Source of the DNA: Stenomitos frigidus_A | GTDB lineage: Bacteria > Cyanobacteriota > Cyanobacteriia > Leptolyngbyales > Leptolyngbyaceae | Direction: 5' to 3' | Length of the DNA stretch: 64,000 nt | Assembly: GCF_963877135.1 (NCBI RefSeq) | Contig: NZ_CAWNSW010000105.1 | Coordinates: 132,412-196,411, forward strand | Shown here: positions 1 to 8,934 of the stretch, one piece after another | Layout of the letters: each line of letters opens with the position of its first letter | Numbering within the stretch: position 1 is the first letter of the stretch | Made by a program: the position numbers and the translations under genes | The notes under the pieces: model-generated | The model's input: the letters and a program-made list of their open reading frames with translations, nothing else | Told to the model about the DNA's origin: nothing | Databases searched by the model: none

Positions 1-463
1 CGAGTGCTGCCACCCGTTGACGCAGCTCGGTGATCACTCGGGCCTGGTCAGCGCTGAGATCCTGACTGGCTGCTTCACGCATGCGCTGAATATCTTGCTC
101 TGCTTTTGCCACGATTTCAGCTTTAGCCGCTTTAGCCGCTTCTTGAGCAGACGCCCGAATGGTTTCCGCTTCTCCCTGTGCCTGTGCCAGCTTTTGTTGC
201 TGTTCTGCCAGAGCACTGACCGCCTGCTTCTTACGCTGCTCAGCTTCTTTGATTGCGGTTTCAATTGCAGAGCGACGATCGCCCAGCGTTTTGGTCAGAA
301 AGCCGCGACCGAAGTAAATGAGAACACCAATCACGATCGCCAGGTTGATCAGGTTCGTTTCGAGAATGTCAAAATTGATGCCAAACCCGCCCGTTTCAGC
401 TGATTCTGCCGCTTCTGCGGCGAGTACATTGGCACCGATCGCCAACTTTAAGAGCATTTCCAT
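1..463 (-). CDS. atpF: ATP synthase F0 subunit b, partial (3' end outside window)
   Basis: The reverse strand from the ATG at 463 reads without a stop to the window edge (about 154 codons). It gives a short N-terminal stretch, one hydrophobic segment (about residues 40-57, ending IYFGRGFL) and then a long Ala/Glu/Gln/Lys-rich helix typical of the peripheral stalk. Subunit b anchors the stator of the F0F1 ATP synthase in the thylakoid or plasma membrane and holds F1 still during rotation. It lies 72 bp downstream of the b' gene, in the usual cyanobacterial order a-c-b'-b. The C-terminus and the following atpH/atpA genes would lie beyond position 1. The identification is firm from position plus architecture. 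Confidence 0.93.
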   Translation of the reverse strand, partial: MEMLLKLAIGANVLAAEAAESAETGGFGINFDILETNLINLAIVIGVLIYFGRGFLTKTLGDRRSAIETAIKEAEQRKKQAVSALAEQQQKLAQAQGEAETIRASAQEAAKAAKAEIVAKAEQDIQRMREAASQDLSADQARVITELRQRVAAL

Positions 464-535
464 AGTGCTAGATCCAAAACGGTTGGAGTTGATGGATGTT
501 CGTTTAGAAAGGGTTTAAAGAGTCACAATCCACAA

Positions 536-958
536 CTAAGAACTGACTAAAAGTTTGTCTAAAATCTGATGGCTCAGCGACTCGACCTGCTGTTCCAGGG
601 TTTGCATGGCTTCTTGCTTCTGCTGGTCAAGTTCGCGCTGCACCTGCTCTCGTTGGGCTTGAGCCTCCTGCTGTGCAGCCGCAATCTGCTGATCAGCAAG
701 CGCTTGCGCTTCGGCCTGCGCAGTGGCGATCGTTTGTTGGTATTGCTTGCGAGTTGTCGCCAATTCTTGCTCGTACTGCGTCGCTAGATGCTCAGCTTTT
801 GCCAGTCGTTCACGTGCTTCCGTTTCGTTCGTGCGAATGTAATCGCTGCGGTCTTCGATTGCTTTTGTCAACGGCTTATAGAACACCGCATTCAAAAGGA
901 CAACCAGGAGAAGGAACTGAACTGCCATCAGCGGCAGAGTGGCATCAAAATCAAACAT
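536..958 (-). CDS. atpG: ATP synthase F0 subunit b'
   Basis: This 140-residue protein begins MFDFDATLPLMAVQ, followed by a transmembrane helix (residues about 9-25) and a charged coiled-coil stalk. Cyanobacteria and chloroplasts have two different b-type subunits; this short form preceding atpF is b'. It pairs with b to form the heterodimeric stator stalk. The reading frame is open upstream to 1057, but the extra 33 residues are not family-like and span the intergenic region, so the ATG at 958 is chosen. It is co-directional with the c-subunit gene 140 bp upstream and atpF 72 bp downstream. Confidence 0.93.
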   Translation of the reverse strand: MFDFDATLPLMAVQFLLLVVLLNAVFYKPLTKAIEDRSDYIRTNETEARERLAKAEHLATQYEQELATTRKQYQQTIATAQAEAQALADQQIAAAQQEAQAQREQVQRELDQQKQEAMQTLEQQVESLSHQILDKLLVSS

Positions 959-1098
959 TGTCTTGGGGTTGAGTGGAGATTTTTCCTTACTTGGCAATGG
1001 GTAATTGGTCATTGGCAATGGATTGAAATCGCTTACCGTTGACCAATTACCGATCACCCAATGGCTGTAAACCGCTTTTATTGCTTGAGCGAGAGCGC

Positions 1099-1344
1099 TT
1101 AAGCGAACGGATTAGCAAACAGAAGCACCAGCGCGATCACCAAACCGTAGATGGTGAGGGACTCCATGAACGCCAGGGTCAGCAGAAGCGTACCGCGAAT
1201 TTTGCCTTCTGCTTCGGGTTGACGCGCAATCCCTTCGACTGCCGAGCCAGAGGCATTACCCTGACCGATACCAGGACCGATCGCGGCTAGACCAATCGCC
1301 AGAGCAGCAGCCAGAACAGATGCAGCTTGAACTAATGGATCCAT
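1099..1344 (-). CDS. atpE: ATP synthase F0 subunit c (proteolipid)
   Basis: This is an 81-residue double-helix proteolipid starting MDPLVQAAS. The first helix contains the glycine-rich GPGIGQGNA stretch, the polar loop is RQPEAEGK, and the second helix carries the proton-binding glutamate at position 61 (FMESLTIYG). Subunit c forms the rotor ring that turns as protons pass through subunit a. Sequence and length match cyanobacterial and chloroplast c subunits almost exactly. It sits between atpB and atpG. It is sometimes called atpH by the plastid naming scheme. Confidence 0.97.
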   Translation of the reverse strand: MDPLVQAASVLAAALAIGLAAIGPGIGQGNASGSAVEGIARQPEAEGKIRGTLLLTLAFMESLTIYGLVIALVLLFANPFA

Positions 1345-1478
1345 GATGTCTTTTCCTTTAGATAGTAAACAAATCGAACGGGGTAGAGCTTTCAGCTTGC
1401 GCCCACCATGACAGTCATGGGTGATTCAACCTCAGTCTCTCACCCAACAGCGAGCAAGCTGAAAGTTAAAAGCGAAAT

Positions 1479-2234
1479 CTAGGCGTGCTCCTCGTGCTCG
1501 TCTCCATGACCCTCAAGTGCTTCATGTATGTAAGCACCCGCAAGCGTCGCAAAGACCAGCGCCTGAATCGCACTCGTAAACAAGCCCAACAGCATGACGG
1601 GCAAGGGCACAAACAACGGCACCAGCAGCACCAACACTGCTACGACTAACTCGTCTGCCAGGATGTTACCGAACAGACGGAAGCTAAGCGAGAGCGGTTT
1701 GGTAAAATCTTCCAAAATCGCGATCGGCAGCAGGATGGGCGTTGGTTGTACATACTTGGCAAAGTAGCCCAACCCTTTCCGGCTGAAACCAGCGTAAAAA
1801 TACGCCAGAGAGACTAACAGTGCCAGCGCCACCGTTGTATTAATGTCGTTGGTTGGAGCGGCGAGTTCACCTTCAGGTAGCTTAATCAGCTTCCAGGGAA
1901 CCAGTGCACCCGACCAATTGGAGACAAAAATGAATAAAAAGAGCGTGCCAATGAAGGGCACCCAGGGGCGATATTCCTTTTCGCCAAGCTGACTCTTGGC
2001 AAGGTCGCGCACAAATTCCAACGCATATTCCATCAGGTTTTGAATTCCTTTGGGAACACGTTGGATGTTGCGCGTCGCCGCGATCGAGGCAATCAGCAAG
2101 ACCCCAATCACAATCCACGAAACCAGGAAAACCTGTCCATGAATTTTGAGGTTGCCAATCTGCCAGTAAAGGTGGTGCCCCACTTCGAGACTAGCAAGCG
2201 GAAAAGCGTTAAGCGTTGGGAGAAAACTTAGCAT
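1479..2234 (-). CDS. atpB: ATP synthase F0 subunit a
   Basis: A 251-residue polytopic membrane protein with the family motifs HLYWQIGNLKIHGQVF near the N-terminus, SFRLFGNILADE (containing the essential arginine of the proton channel) and the C-terminal AIQALVFATLAGAYI helix. Subunit a forms the two proton half-channels against the c ring. The C-terminus is a short acidic/His tail (EGHGDEHEEHA). The gene lies 134 bp upstream of atpE and 68 bp downstream of atp1, all in one direction, so it is probably part of one ATP synthase transcription unit. Confidence 0.96.
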   Translation of the reverse strand: MLSFLPTLNAFPLASLEVGHHLYWQIGNLKIHGQVFLVSWIVIGVLLIASIAATRNIQRVPKGIQNLMEYALEFVRDLAKSQLGEKEYRPWVPFIGTLFLFIFVSNWSGALVPWKLIKLPEGELAAPTNDINTTVALALLVSLAYFYAGFSRKGLGYFAKYVQPTPILLPIAILEDFTKPLSLSFRLFGNILADELVVAVLVLLVPLFVPLPVMLLGLFTSAIQALVFATLAGAYIHEALEGHGDEHEEHA

Positions 2235-2302
2235 TAGACTTTGAGCGGTTTTCCCAAATTAAGGGGTTATTACAAAGGGCAAAATGCTTCAGACCCGATC
2301 GA

Positions 2303-2722
2303 CTAGCGAGAGTCAGGCAGTAGCAAGAGGCGCAGGGTGTAAACAATGAGCGTTGCCTTGTAGGTCAGAAAACCTAAAAAGATTGGTAGTACCTCTAGCT
2401 GATTCCATTGAGTTGCTACTATAATCAGCCCAATAAAAATCGCAAGCTGGGACTTACCGACCTGGCTCTTTTCCTTGCCAAGTTGCTCAACGTTTCTAGC
2501 CAACACTTTCAAGTAAACCACACCTGTGCACGCTCCAAGTAAATAATTCAGAGCAATGTTGACGGGGTAGAAAGCCCAAACAGTGATGAAAATTATCCCT
2601 GTCAGAACCAGCGTCGTGACCAACAACTCTTTCTGAAGCTGGTAGTACTCCTGCATAGAAGCAGTTAACTCCACTGGGAGCTCGCTGGGTATAGAGGACG
2701 TCCCCGTTTCAGGTGTTTGCAT
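2303..2722 (-). CDS. atp1: ATP synthase subunit I (Atp1/AtpI-like assembly protein)
   Basis: A 139-residue protein with an N-terminal soluble stretch and about four hydrophobic segments (beginning LLVTTLVLTGIIFITVWAF). It is the first gene of the ATP synthase cluster, exactly where cyanobacteria keep atp1/atpI. The family is thought to help assemble the c ring or membrane sector and is not needed for catalysis. Sequence conservation in this family is low, so the call rests on size, topology and position. The 170 bp upstream should hold the operon promoter. Confidence 0.88.
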   Translation of the reverse strand: MQTPETGTSSIPSELPVELTASMQEYYQLQKELLVTTLVLTGIIFITVWAFYPVNIALNYLLGACTGVVYLKVLARNVEQLGKEKSQVGKSQLAIFIGLIIVATQWNQLEVLPIFLGFLTYKATLIVYTLRLLLLPDSR

Positions 2723-2895
2723 AAATCAAAGTCGTCGCCTGTTACTAAAGCCGTATGTGCGTCACAAAAGAACTCAACGATCGCAAGATTCTGTCAAAGA
2801 AGCTCTGTAATTGATGAGCCCCAGGCACCCATAGACTGACCTGAGAACGATGTCATCATATCACGCAGAGAGTAATAATACTTAATGACGTGACG

Positions 2896-4107
2896 TTAAG
2901 CTGGGGTTAAAAGAATTAAGCGTTGTTCCCAGAGTGAGCGCACTTGAGCTAGGTCAACGCCAACGTCAGAAAGCAATGCACGCACGGTTTTACGGTGTGA
3001 TGACGTCAATGTAGGCGTGTTCGCATCGCAGGCTTTAAGAAGCGCAAAGGCCTCTTCACTCAAATTCACAATTTGATAGTCTTCGTTGAATAAACAGCGG
3101 CTTTCCCACCCGTCCATGCAGGGGTTGCGATCGGGGATCGCGCTCAGCAATGCCTCATCGGAGTACCAGTCGTTTTTGGGTAAGGGTGAACGACCCAGGA
3201 AAAACTCGTAGTGAGTAATCGCACTGGGGTTGAGCAATTCGATCAACCGATAGCGCTGGCGATCGCTCAGTCCTTCCGTTCGCTTCATTAACTCCGGTGC
3301 TTTGTCTAGTAATGCTTCCAGCGACCAATTACGTGGATTGGAGAAGCCAAGAAACTCCAGCCCAGACGTTTCAATGAGATCAAAAAGGGTGTCGATCGTG
3401 TAGTCAATCTCTTGAGGATGAACGTACATATCGGCAAAGTTTTCGTCACGCTGGTTTTCTAGCGACCAACGCTCTTTCTCTCGCTGTACGAGTCGATTGT
3501 CTTCGGGCAGTGCTGCAAAAATCTGACGCCCAACTTTTACCCCATCTTTATAGTCACCACGCCGATCGCCCTGGAGAAGCGCGATCGCCTCTTGCATTAA
3601 CGTAATTTCCCAGCGTCCCAAGGCGGCATAGACAAAGATGTGCATAATGCCACCCGGAGCCAGCTTTGCCGCCAAGGACTGAATGCCCCGAATCGGGTCA
3701 GGAAGGTGATGCAGTACGCCAACGGAGTTAATCAGGTCAAACTCACCGGGAAGCTGGTCAGCATCGTAAAGACTCAGGTGGTGAAACTCGACGCGATCGG
3801 CTCCTGATCGCTGGCAACGCTCTTTCGCAACGGCTAAGGCTCCTGCACTGAGATCGATCGCCGTAATCTGCGCCTTGGGATTTAGATGCACTAAATATTC
3901 TGTACCCACACCTGTCCCGCAGCCTGCATCCAGAATGCGCGGATCATCCTTCTCAGGTTTTCGTCCTGTACAAAAACTGTACGCGGCTAGCCAATTCCAG
4001 CGCCAGTTGTAGCCAGGAGGTGGCTCGTCTAGTAACGGTTCGGGGGGAAACGGATAGGTGTCGTAGAGTTTGGCGACAGCAGCACTAACGGCTTGAGAAT
4101 CTGGCAT
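2896..4107 (-). CDS. class I SAM-dependent methyltransferase
   Basis: The 403-residue protein starts MPDSQAVSAAVAKLYDTYPF. A Rossmann-type SAM-binding core begins at motif I (LDAGCGTG, residues 59-66), followed by the acidic end of strand 2 (ITAIDLSAG) and motif NSVGVLHHLPDP. The C-terminal half has an additional domain with no recognised function. The open frame extends to 4302, but the extra 65 residues cross the intergenic region and look non-coding, so 4107 is preferred. The substrate is unknown; the LYDTYPFPP start resembles a group of cyanobacterial methyltransferases annotated only as generic. The gene is transcribed toward the ATP synthase cluster. Confidence 0.8.
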   Translation of the reverse strand: MPDSQAVSAAVAKLYDTYPFPPEPLLDEPPPGYNWRWNWLAAYSFCTGRKPEKDDPRILDAGCGTGVGTEYLVHLNPKAQITAIDLSAGALAVAKERCQRSGADRVEFHHLSLYDADQLPGEFDLINSVGVLHHLPDPIRGIQSLAAKLAPGGIMHIFVYAALGRWEITLMQEAIALLQGDRRGDYKDGVKVGRQIFAALPEDNRLVQREKERWSLENQRDENFADMYVHPQEIDYTIDTLFDLIETSGLEFLGFSNPRNWSLEALLDKAPELMKRTEGLSDRQRYRLIELLNPSAITHYEFFLGRSPLPKNDWYSDEALLSAIPDRNPCMDGWESRCLFNEDYQIVNLSEEAFALLKACDANTPTLTSSHRKTVRALLSDVGVDLAQVRSLWEQRLILLTPA

Positions 4108-4218
4108 GGCACACACTATTGCAGCGATCTTGAGTGTACCGAATAGAGTAGCGCTTACCTGCTTATGATTATGGCAGGAGTGCATAAGCGCTCGACGCTT
4201 TTCCCAGTAAAGATAGCC

Positions 4219-4404
4219 ATGACAGAAATTATTTTTTTGGTGGAAGACGATCCAGACGGTGGTTACGTTGCGAGAGCGATCGGGGAATCTATTTTTACGC
4301 AAGCTGAAAGCATCAAAGAATTAGAAGCACTGGTAAGAGATGCCGTTCAGTGCCATTATCCCGACCAACAACGCTGCTCTAACATGATTCGTCTAGTTCT
4401 CTAA
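4219..4404 (+). CDS. HicB-like antitoxin family protein, apparently without HicA partner
   Basis: This 61-residue protein begins MTEIIFLVEDDPDGGYVARA and contains the partial RNase-H-like fold typical of HicB-type antitoxins (beta strand, D/E-DGGY turn, helix ELEALVRDAV, then HYPD). Relatives normally continue 5-15 residues beyond the IRL strand, whereas this copy stops after MIRLVL, so the C-terminus may be clipped. No HicA-type (double-stranded RNA-binding) toxin gene is found on either side: the next gene runs in the opposite direction and its stop codon overlaps this one by 4 bp. An upstream in-frame ATG at 4165 would add 18 residues that do not fit the family. Confidence 0.62.
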   Translation: MTEIIFLVEDDPDGGYVARAIGESIFTQAESIKELEALVRDAVQCHYPDQQRCSNMIRLVL

Positions 4405-5069
4405 TCCCAATACAAATGGAGAGCCTGCTTCTGCTGAAGACAATCTGCCAACGTTTGAATATTTCCTTGTGGCACGCCGTTTTCATCTGCTTCAATTTCA
4501 CCGCGATCGGCTAGTTCGCCTAACCACTCGTTCTCAGTCTCAAAAGCAATGCGGTTGATTAGTTCTGCAAACATTTCCGCTTGTTGTCGAGTAATCGGTT
4601 CTAAGAAAGCAGCGTTAAGGCTTGCAGTACCAGCATAAAGAATCTCAAACGGGCAATGATGATAGATTTCTGCCAACGTATCCTGCACTTCTCGAAGAGC
4701 ATCTTCTTCCCTGTCCCAGCTATTGTGTGTGCCGACACGCTCACAAGCAGGAATTGCCAGTGCGGGCATTTGGGGAATGGCGAAGAGACTACCCGTACCA
4801 TTTATCCACAGCCGAATATCGCGTCCATGACATAAACGCCACGCTTGCTCAACGCTATCCCTGTTTGCCTTCGTCTTTAAGTGAGCAGCAAACACATCGG
4901 ACTCTTTGAAGGCACCCTCTTTTAACCTGCCTTTTTGCCATCCTTGCCAACTTTGTCCATTCACAGTAAGAGTGACAGGGTGAAGGTCATCATCACCTAA
5001 AATTGAGCGCACAAAGGATTCGGTATTTTCAGGGGTCATGCCGTCTAGGGTTGTACAAGGTTTAAACAA
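4401..5069 (-). CDS. hypothetical protein
   Basis: A 222-residue soluble protein that I do not recognise. It has no signal peptide, no membrane segment and no obvious catalytic motif. It is rich in Trp, Gln and Glu and ends QKQALHLYWD. Codon use looks like that of the neighbours, and the frame is long and uninterrupted, so it is very likely a real gene. An alternative start is the ATG at 5039 (MTPENTES). It converges on the HicB-like gene with a 4-bp overlap. No function is suggested by the context. Confidence 0.6.
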   Translation of the reverse strand: MFKPCTTLDGMTPENTESFVRSILGDDDLHPVTLTVNGQSWQGWQKGRLKEGAFKESDVFAAHLKTKANRDSVEQAWRLCHGRDIRLWINGTGSLFAIPQMPALAIPACERVGTHNSWDREEDALREVQDTLAEIYHHCPFEILYAGTASLNAAFLEPITRQQAEMFAELINRIAFETENEWLGELADRGEIEADENGVPQGNIQTLADCLQQKQALHLYWD

Positions 5070-5420
5070 CGTGCAGTATGCGTTCCATTCACCGAAATCG
5101 ATCGAGCCACAGACTACCGTTTCTGCACTCGACGAAGATTTGTAACAAAACGTTTGTGCCTTCTCAGGAGCGTTACCTCCATCCCCTATGATCGGACGAT
5201 ACAGTGAGCGATCGCGTCTACATACTTTTTAATCAACGAGTCTTGAGGCTCGAATCGTTCTAACCTAAATATTGAACTGGTAGACCCTGTGCCGTCATTA
5301 GATTCGAGCCCTAACTAGATGCTTTTTCCTTAAAAGGCAAGGGCTTTGGGATGGTTGCCAGGTGCCGCTCTGGTCAGATTTAACACAGTCACGATCCGTT
5401 AAAGGGAGCTTTTGAAATCA
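5070..5420. promoter_or_regulatory. upstream region of apcE (351 bp, no gene)
   Basis: This region lies between the divergently transcribed hypothetical gene and apcE and carries no open frame of note. A long leader before apcE would be expected because phycobilisome genes are highly and variably expressed, but I cannot place a promoter with confidence. Just before apcE the sequence AAAGGGAG (5401-5408) is a good Shine-Dalgarno match, 12 nt before the ATG. Confidence 0.4.
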
Positions 5421-8400
5421 ATGAGTGTTAAAGCAAGTGGTGGAAGCTCGGTCGCCCGTCCGAACCTTTATCAAACTGTCCCGGTTGCAACGATCTCCCA
5501 GGCTGAACAGCAGGATCGTTTCTTGGGTCGCGGTGAATTGGACGAGTTGGCTCGTTATTTCAGTTCCGGAGCAACGCGCCTCGAAATCGCTGAAACGCTG
5601 ACTCAAAATTCTGAAATCATTGTGTCGCGTGCTGCTAACCGCATTTTTGTTGGCGGTTCACCGATGGCGTTTTTGGAAAAACCCCAGGAAGAGCCTGCCC
5701 TGGTAGCAGCTGGTGGTGGTGCGATGAGTACCAGTGAATCGATGAAGCTAGGTACTGCGACGTACGTGGGCTCTGGTGGTGGCTTTTTGGATGGAATTAA
5801 ATCGCTCTTCAGTGTCAGCGGTGGTGCCACTCCAGCGAGCTTCCGTCCGATTAACGTGGCGCGTTATGGCCCCAGCAACATGGCGAAGTCCCTGCGGGAT
5901 TTGAGCTGGTTCTTGCGCTATGTGACTTACGCGATCGTGGCGGGAGATCCAAATATTATTGCTGTCAATACTCGCGGGCTGCGGGAAATCATTGAACGCG
6001 CCTGCTCTGGTGATGCGACGATCGTGGCGCTACAAGAAATGAAGTCGGCTAGTCTCGGCTATTTCCGTCGTGGTGAAGCATCGGCGACGATTGTGGCGGA
6101 ATATTTCGATGTCTTAATCACCGAGTTTAAAGCACCGACCCCATCGACTAAGCTGCGCCAGCGCTCCGCTACTGATTTGCAAGGTTTGGCACTGCCCCAA
6201 ATCTACTTCAACGCCTCAGAGCGTCGTCCTAAATTCGTGATGAAGCCGGGGCTCTCAGCGTCTGAGAAAAATGATGTGGTCAAAGCAGCCTATCGGCAGG
6301 TGTTTGAGCGCGATATTACCCGTGCTTATTCCCTCAGCATTTCGGACTTGTCTTCAAAGGTGAAGAATGGCGAGATCTCCATGAAGGAGTTCATGCGTTG
6401 CCTCGCCAAGTCTCCGCTGTACCGCAAAAACTTCTACGAACCTTACATCAACAGCCGAGCGTTGGAGCTGGCTTTCCGCCATATTTTGGGGCGTGGTCCC
6501 AGTTCGCGCGAAGAAGTGCAAATCTACTTCTCGATCGTCTCTAAAGGTGGTTTACCCGCACTCGTTGATGCGCTGGTTGATTCTAAAGAGTACGCGGACT
6601 ACTTTGGTGAAGAGACGGTGCCCTATCTGCGCGGTTTGGGTCAAGAAGCGCAAGAATGCCGCAACTGGGGACCGCAGCAAGATCTGTTTAACTACAGCGC
6701 GCCGTTCCGCAAGATTCCTCAATTCCTTGTCACCTTTGCGAACTACGATCGCCCTCTGCCCGACCAGCATGTCTACGGCTCTGGCAACGATCCACTGGAA
6801 ATCCAGTTTGGTGCGATCTTCCCGAAAGAGACCAAAAACCCCAGCGCCAGCCCAGCACCGTTTGGCAAAGACACCCGCCGGATTTTAATCAACCAGGGCG
6901 CAGGCATCAACAACCAGCTCAGCAATCCTGGTGCACGCGGCGTGGCTCCCGGTTCACTGGGTCCCAAAGTGTTCAAACTTGATCAACTGCCCAGCTATGT
7001 CAGCGGCAGTGGCAAAGGTCGGCGCAAAACCAACACCCAGGGTATTAGCACCAAGTTCTCTGAGAGCTCTACGCAGGCAGTGATTAATGCTGCTTATTTG
7101 CAAGTATTTGGGCGTGCTGTTTACGACGGTCAACGCTTGAAGGTGGATGAAATCAAGCTGGAAAATGGCGAAATCACCCTCCGCGAGTTTGTGCGTCGCT
7201 TGGCGAAATCCAACTTGTTCCGATCGCTTTACTGGACGCCGCTGTATGTGACGAAGGCAGTCGAATACATCCATCGTCGCTTGCTGGGTCGCCCCACGTA
7301 CGGCCGCCAGGAAATCAACAGCTACTTTGATATCTGTGCCAAGAAGGGTTTCTATGCACTCATTGATGCGTTGATCGATAGTAAGGAATACAGCGATGCC
7401 TTCAATGAAGACACGGTGCCTTACGAACGCTATGTAACCCCCGCTGGCTTATCACAGCGCAATGCTCGTCTTGGCAGCCTGGGAGAGAAAGGCGGTCGAG
7501 TCGATAAAGAAGAAACACCTCGCTTTATCGAATTGGGTACTGTTACAGAAAACCGTTCCGCTCCTAGCATTGAGTTCCGTGCAAATCAGGGCGTTAGCAA
7601 GAAGCGTGAGCAAACAAAAATCTTCAAGCTGACCGGGCTAGAAGACAAGATGACGCTTACGATTCTGATTGGTGCTGCCTACCGTCAAGTGTTTGAGCGC
7701 GACATTGCCCCCTATATCCTCGAGAACGAATTTTCGGTGCTGGAGAGCAAGCTAAGCAATGGCGAAATCAATCTCAAAGAGTTCATTGAGGGCTTGGGTT
7801 GCTCCAGCCTTTACATCAAGGAGTTCTACACGCCCTACCCCAACACGAAAGTGATTGAACTGGGTACCAAGCACTTCCTGGGTCGTGCACCGTTGGATCA
7901 GGCAGAAATCCGCAAGTACAACCAGCTGTTGGCAACAAACGGCCTCAAAGCCTTTATCGGTGCCCTGGTAAACGGAGCTGAATATGCTCACGCATTCGGT
8001 GAAGACACCGTTCCGTACAATCGTTTCCTGACGTTGCCTGCTGCGAACTACCCGAATACCCAAACGTTGTACAACACGCTGACGAAGCAAAACAAAGAGC
8101 TGGTTGTACCAAGCTTTGAAACTGTTAAGTCGCGTTTGGATAATTCAACGCTGCCTTTGAGCAGTAAGGCTTTGGCCGATATGGCGACTCAGGCGAAACA
8201 AACGGAACTAAACAAGCAACAGTTGGTTGGCTTGGGCCGCTCTAGCAATGCCGATGCTCTGTCGATCGAGTCCAGTGTAGAGGCAACTCATCGCAAACCT
8301 GCCCGCATCTACCGCCTGCACTCCAGCATGTCTCAGGCTGAGATGGCGCTGGTCGTGAACGCGCTCTATGGTCAGGTGATGGACATCTCTGGCGAACAGA

Positions 8401-8774
8401 TGCCAGAGGAGGATCGTCACGCGGAGCTAGAACGCCAGCTCTACAGCCGCGTACTCTCTGTGCGGGAGTTTGTACGGACGCTGGCCAGCTCTGGCAGCTA
8501 CAGCCATCGCTTCTGTCTGGCTTATCCCCAGCCTAAAGTGGTTGAACTGTTGTTCCGTCACTTGCTGGGTCGTGCGCCTGCCACTCAGGATGAACGCGAG
8601 CAGTACGAGCAGTTGCTGGCGACCGGTGGGCTGAAGGCAACAGTTGACGCGATCGTCGATAGTGCGGAATACAGTCGCTACTTTGGCGAAGATGTGGTGC
8701 CTTACAAGCGCGTCTCCGCACTAGCCGTAAATGACCTTGATAGCGTGAAGGTAGAAGCAGATCTGGTGAAATAA
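5421..8774 (+). CDS. apcE: phycobilisome core-membrane linker protein ApcE (LCM), four-repeat form
   Basis: The 1117-residue protein anchors the phycobilisome core to the thylakoid and carries the terminal energy emitter. The first ~240 residues are an allophycocyanin-like domain with the chromophore cysteine at position 195 (IERACSGDAT), interrupted by a glycine-rich loop (about residues 95-145). Four linker (REP) domains follow at roughly 275-400, 560-685, 745-870 and 960-1100, each marked by an AAYRQVFER- or ALYGQV-like start, a GEI..KEF/REF centre and a LGR...YFGE-VPY end. Four REPs and about 1.1 kb of codons are typical of pentacylindrical cores; three-repeat proteins of ~900 residues go with tricylindrical cores. 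The ATG at 5421 is preferred to a TTG at 5412, which sits too close to the Shine-Dalgarno sequence. apcA/apcB/apcC, which often follow apcE, are absent here. Confidence 0.98.
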   Translation: MSVKASGGSSVARPNLYQTVPVATISQAEQQDRFLGRGELDELARYFSSGATRLEIAETLTQNSEIIVSRAANRIFVGGSPMAFLEKPQEEPALVAAGGGAMSTSESMKLGTATYVGSGGGFLDGIKSLFSVSGGATPASFRPINVARYGPSNMAKSLRDLSWFLRYVTYAIVAGDPNIIAVNTRGLREIIERACSGDATIVALQEMKSASLGYFRRGEASATIVAEYFDVLITEFKAPTPSTKLRQRSATDLQGLALPQIYFNASERRPKFVMKPGLSASEKNDVVKAAYRQVFERDITRAYSLSISDLSSKVKNGEISMKEFMRCLAKSPLYRKNFYEPYINSRALELAFRHILGRGPSSREEVQIYFSIVSKGGLPALVDALVDSKEYADYFGEETVPYLRGLGQEAQECRNWGPQQDLFNYSAPFRKIPQFLVTFANYDRPLPDQHVYGSGNDPLEIQFGAIFPKETKNPSASPAPFGKDTRRILINQGAGINNQLSNPGARGVAPGSLGPKVFKLDQLPSYVSGSGKGRRKTNTQGISTKFSESSTQAVINAAYLQVFGRAVYDGQRLKVDEIKLENGEITLREFVRRLAKSNLFRSLYWTPLYVTKAVEYIHRRLLGRPTYGRQEINSYFDICAKKGFYALIDALIDSKEYSDAFNEDTVPYERYVTPAGLSQRNARLGSLGEKGGRVDKEETPRFIELGTVTENRSAPSIEFRANQGVSKKREQTKIFKLTGLEDKMTLTILIGAAYRQVFERDIAPYILENEFSVLESKLSNGEINLKEFIEGLGCSSLYIKEFYTPYPNTKVIELGTKHFLGRAPLDQAEIRKYNQLLATNGLKAFIGALVNGAEYAHAFGEDTVPYNRFLTLPAANYPNTQTLYNTLTKQNKELVVPSFETVKSRLDNSTLPLSSKALADMATQAKQTELNKQQLVGLGRSSNADALSIESSVEATHRKPARIYRLHSSMSQAEMALVVNALYGQVMDISGEQMPEEDRHAELERQLYSRVLSVREFVRTLASSGSYSHRFCLAYPQPKVVELLFRHLLGRAPATQDEREQYEQLLATGGLKATVDAIVDSAEYSRYFGEDVVPYKRVSALAVNDLDSVKVEADLVK

Positions 8775-8840
8775 GCTTGTTCTGCTTGGTCACTGCCGGG
8801 TCGTTAATCAGTTTAGTTGGTTAAACATACCTGACGTTCT

Positions 8841-8875
8841 CCCTCGATCGAGCCTTCGATCGGGGGATTTCTTTT
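8841..8875 (+). terminator. rho-independent terminator after apcE
   Basis: An imperfect stem of CCCTCGATCGA paired with TTCGATCGGGGG, with a 3-nt loop, is followed by a T-rich stretch (ATTTCTTTT). It lies 66 bp after the apcE stop, which fits apcE being transcribed as a single gene. Confidence 0.75.
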
Positions 8876-8934
8876 AGTTCAGGATATTGGGGATGACCTG
8901 GGGCAGTTAACGCAACTTACAACGGAGAGAGCAG

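Noticed and set aside
5200..5300. tRNA-like T-loop pattern (GATTCGAGCC) upstream of apcE
   Set aside because: No acceptor stem or anticodon arm can be formed around it.
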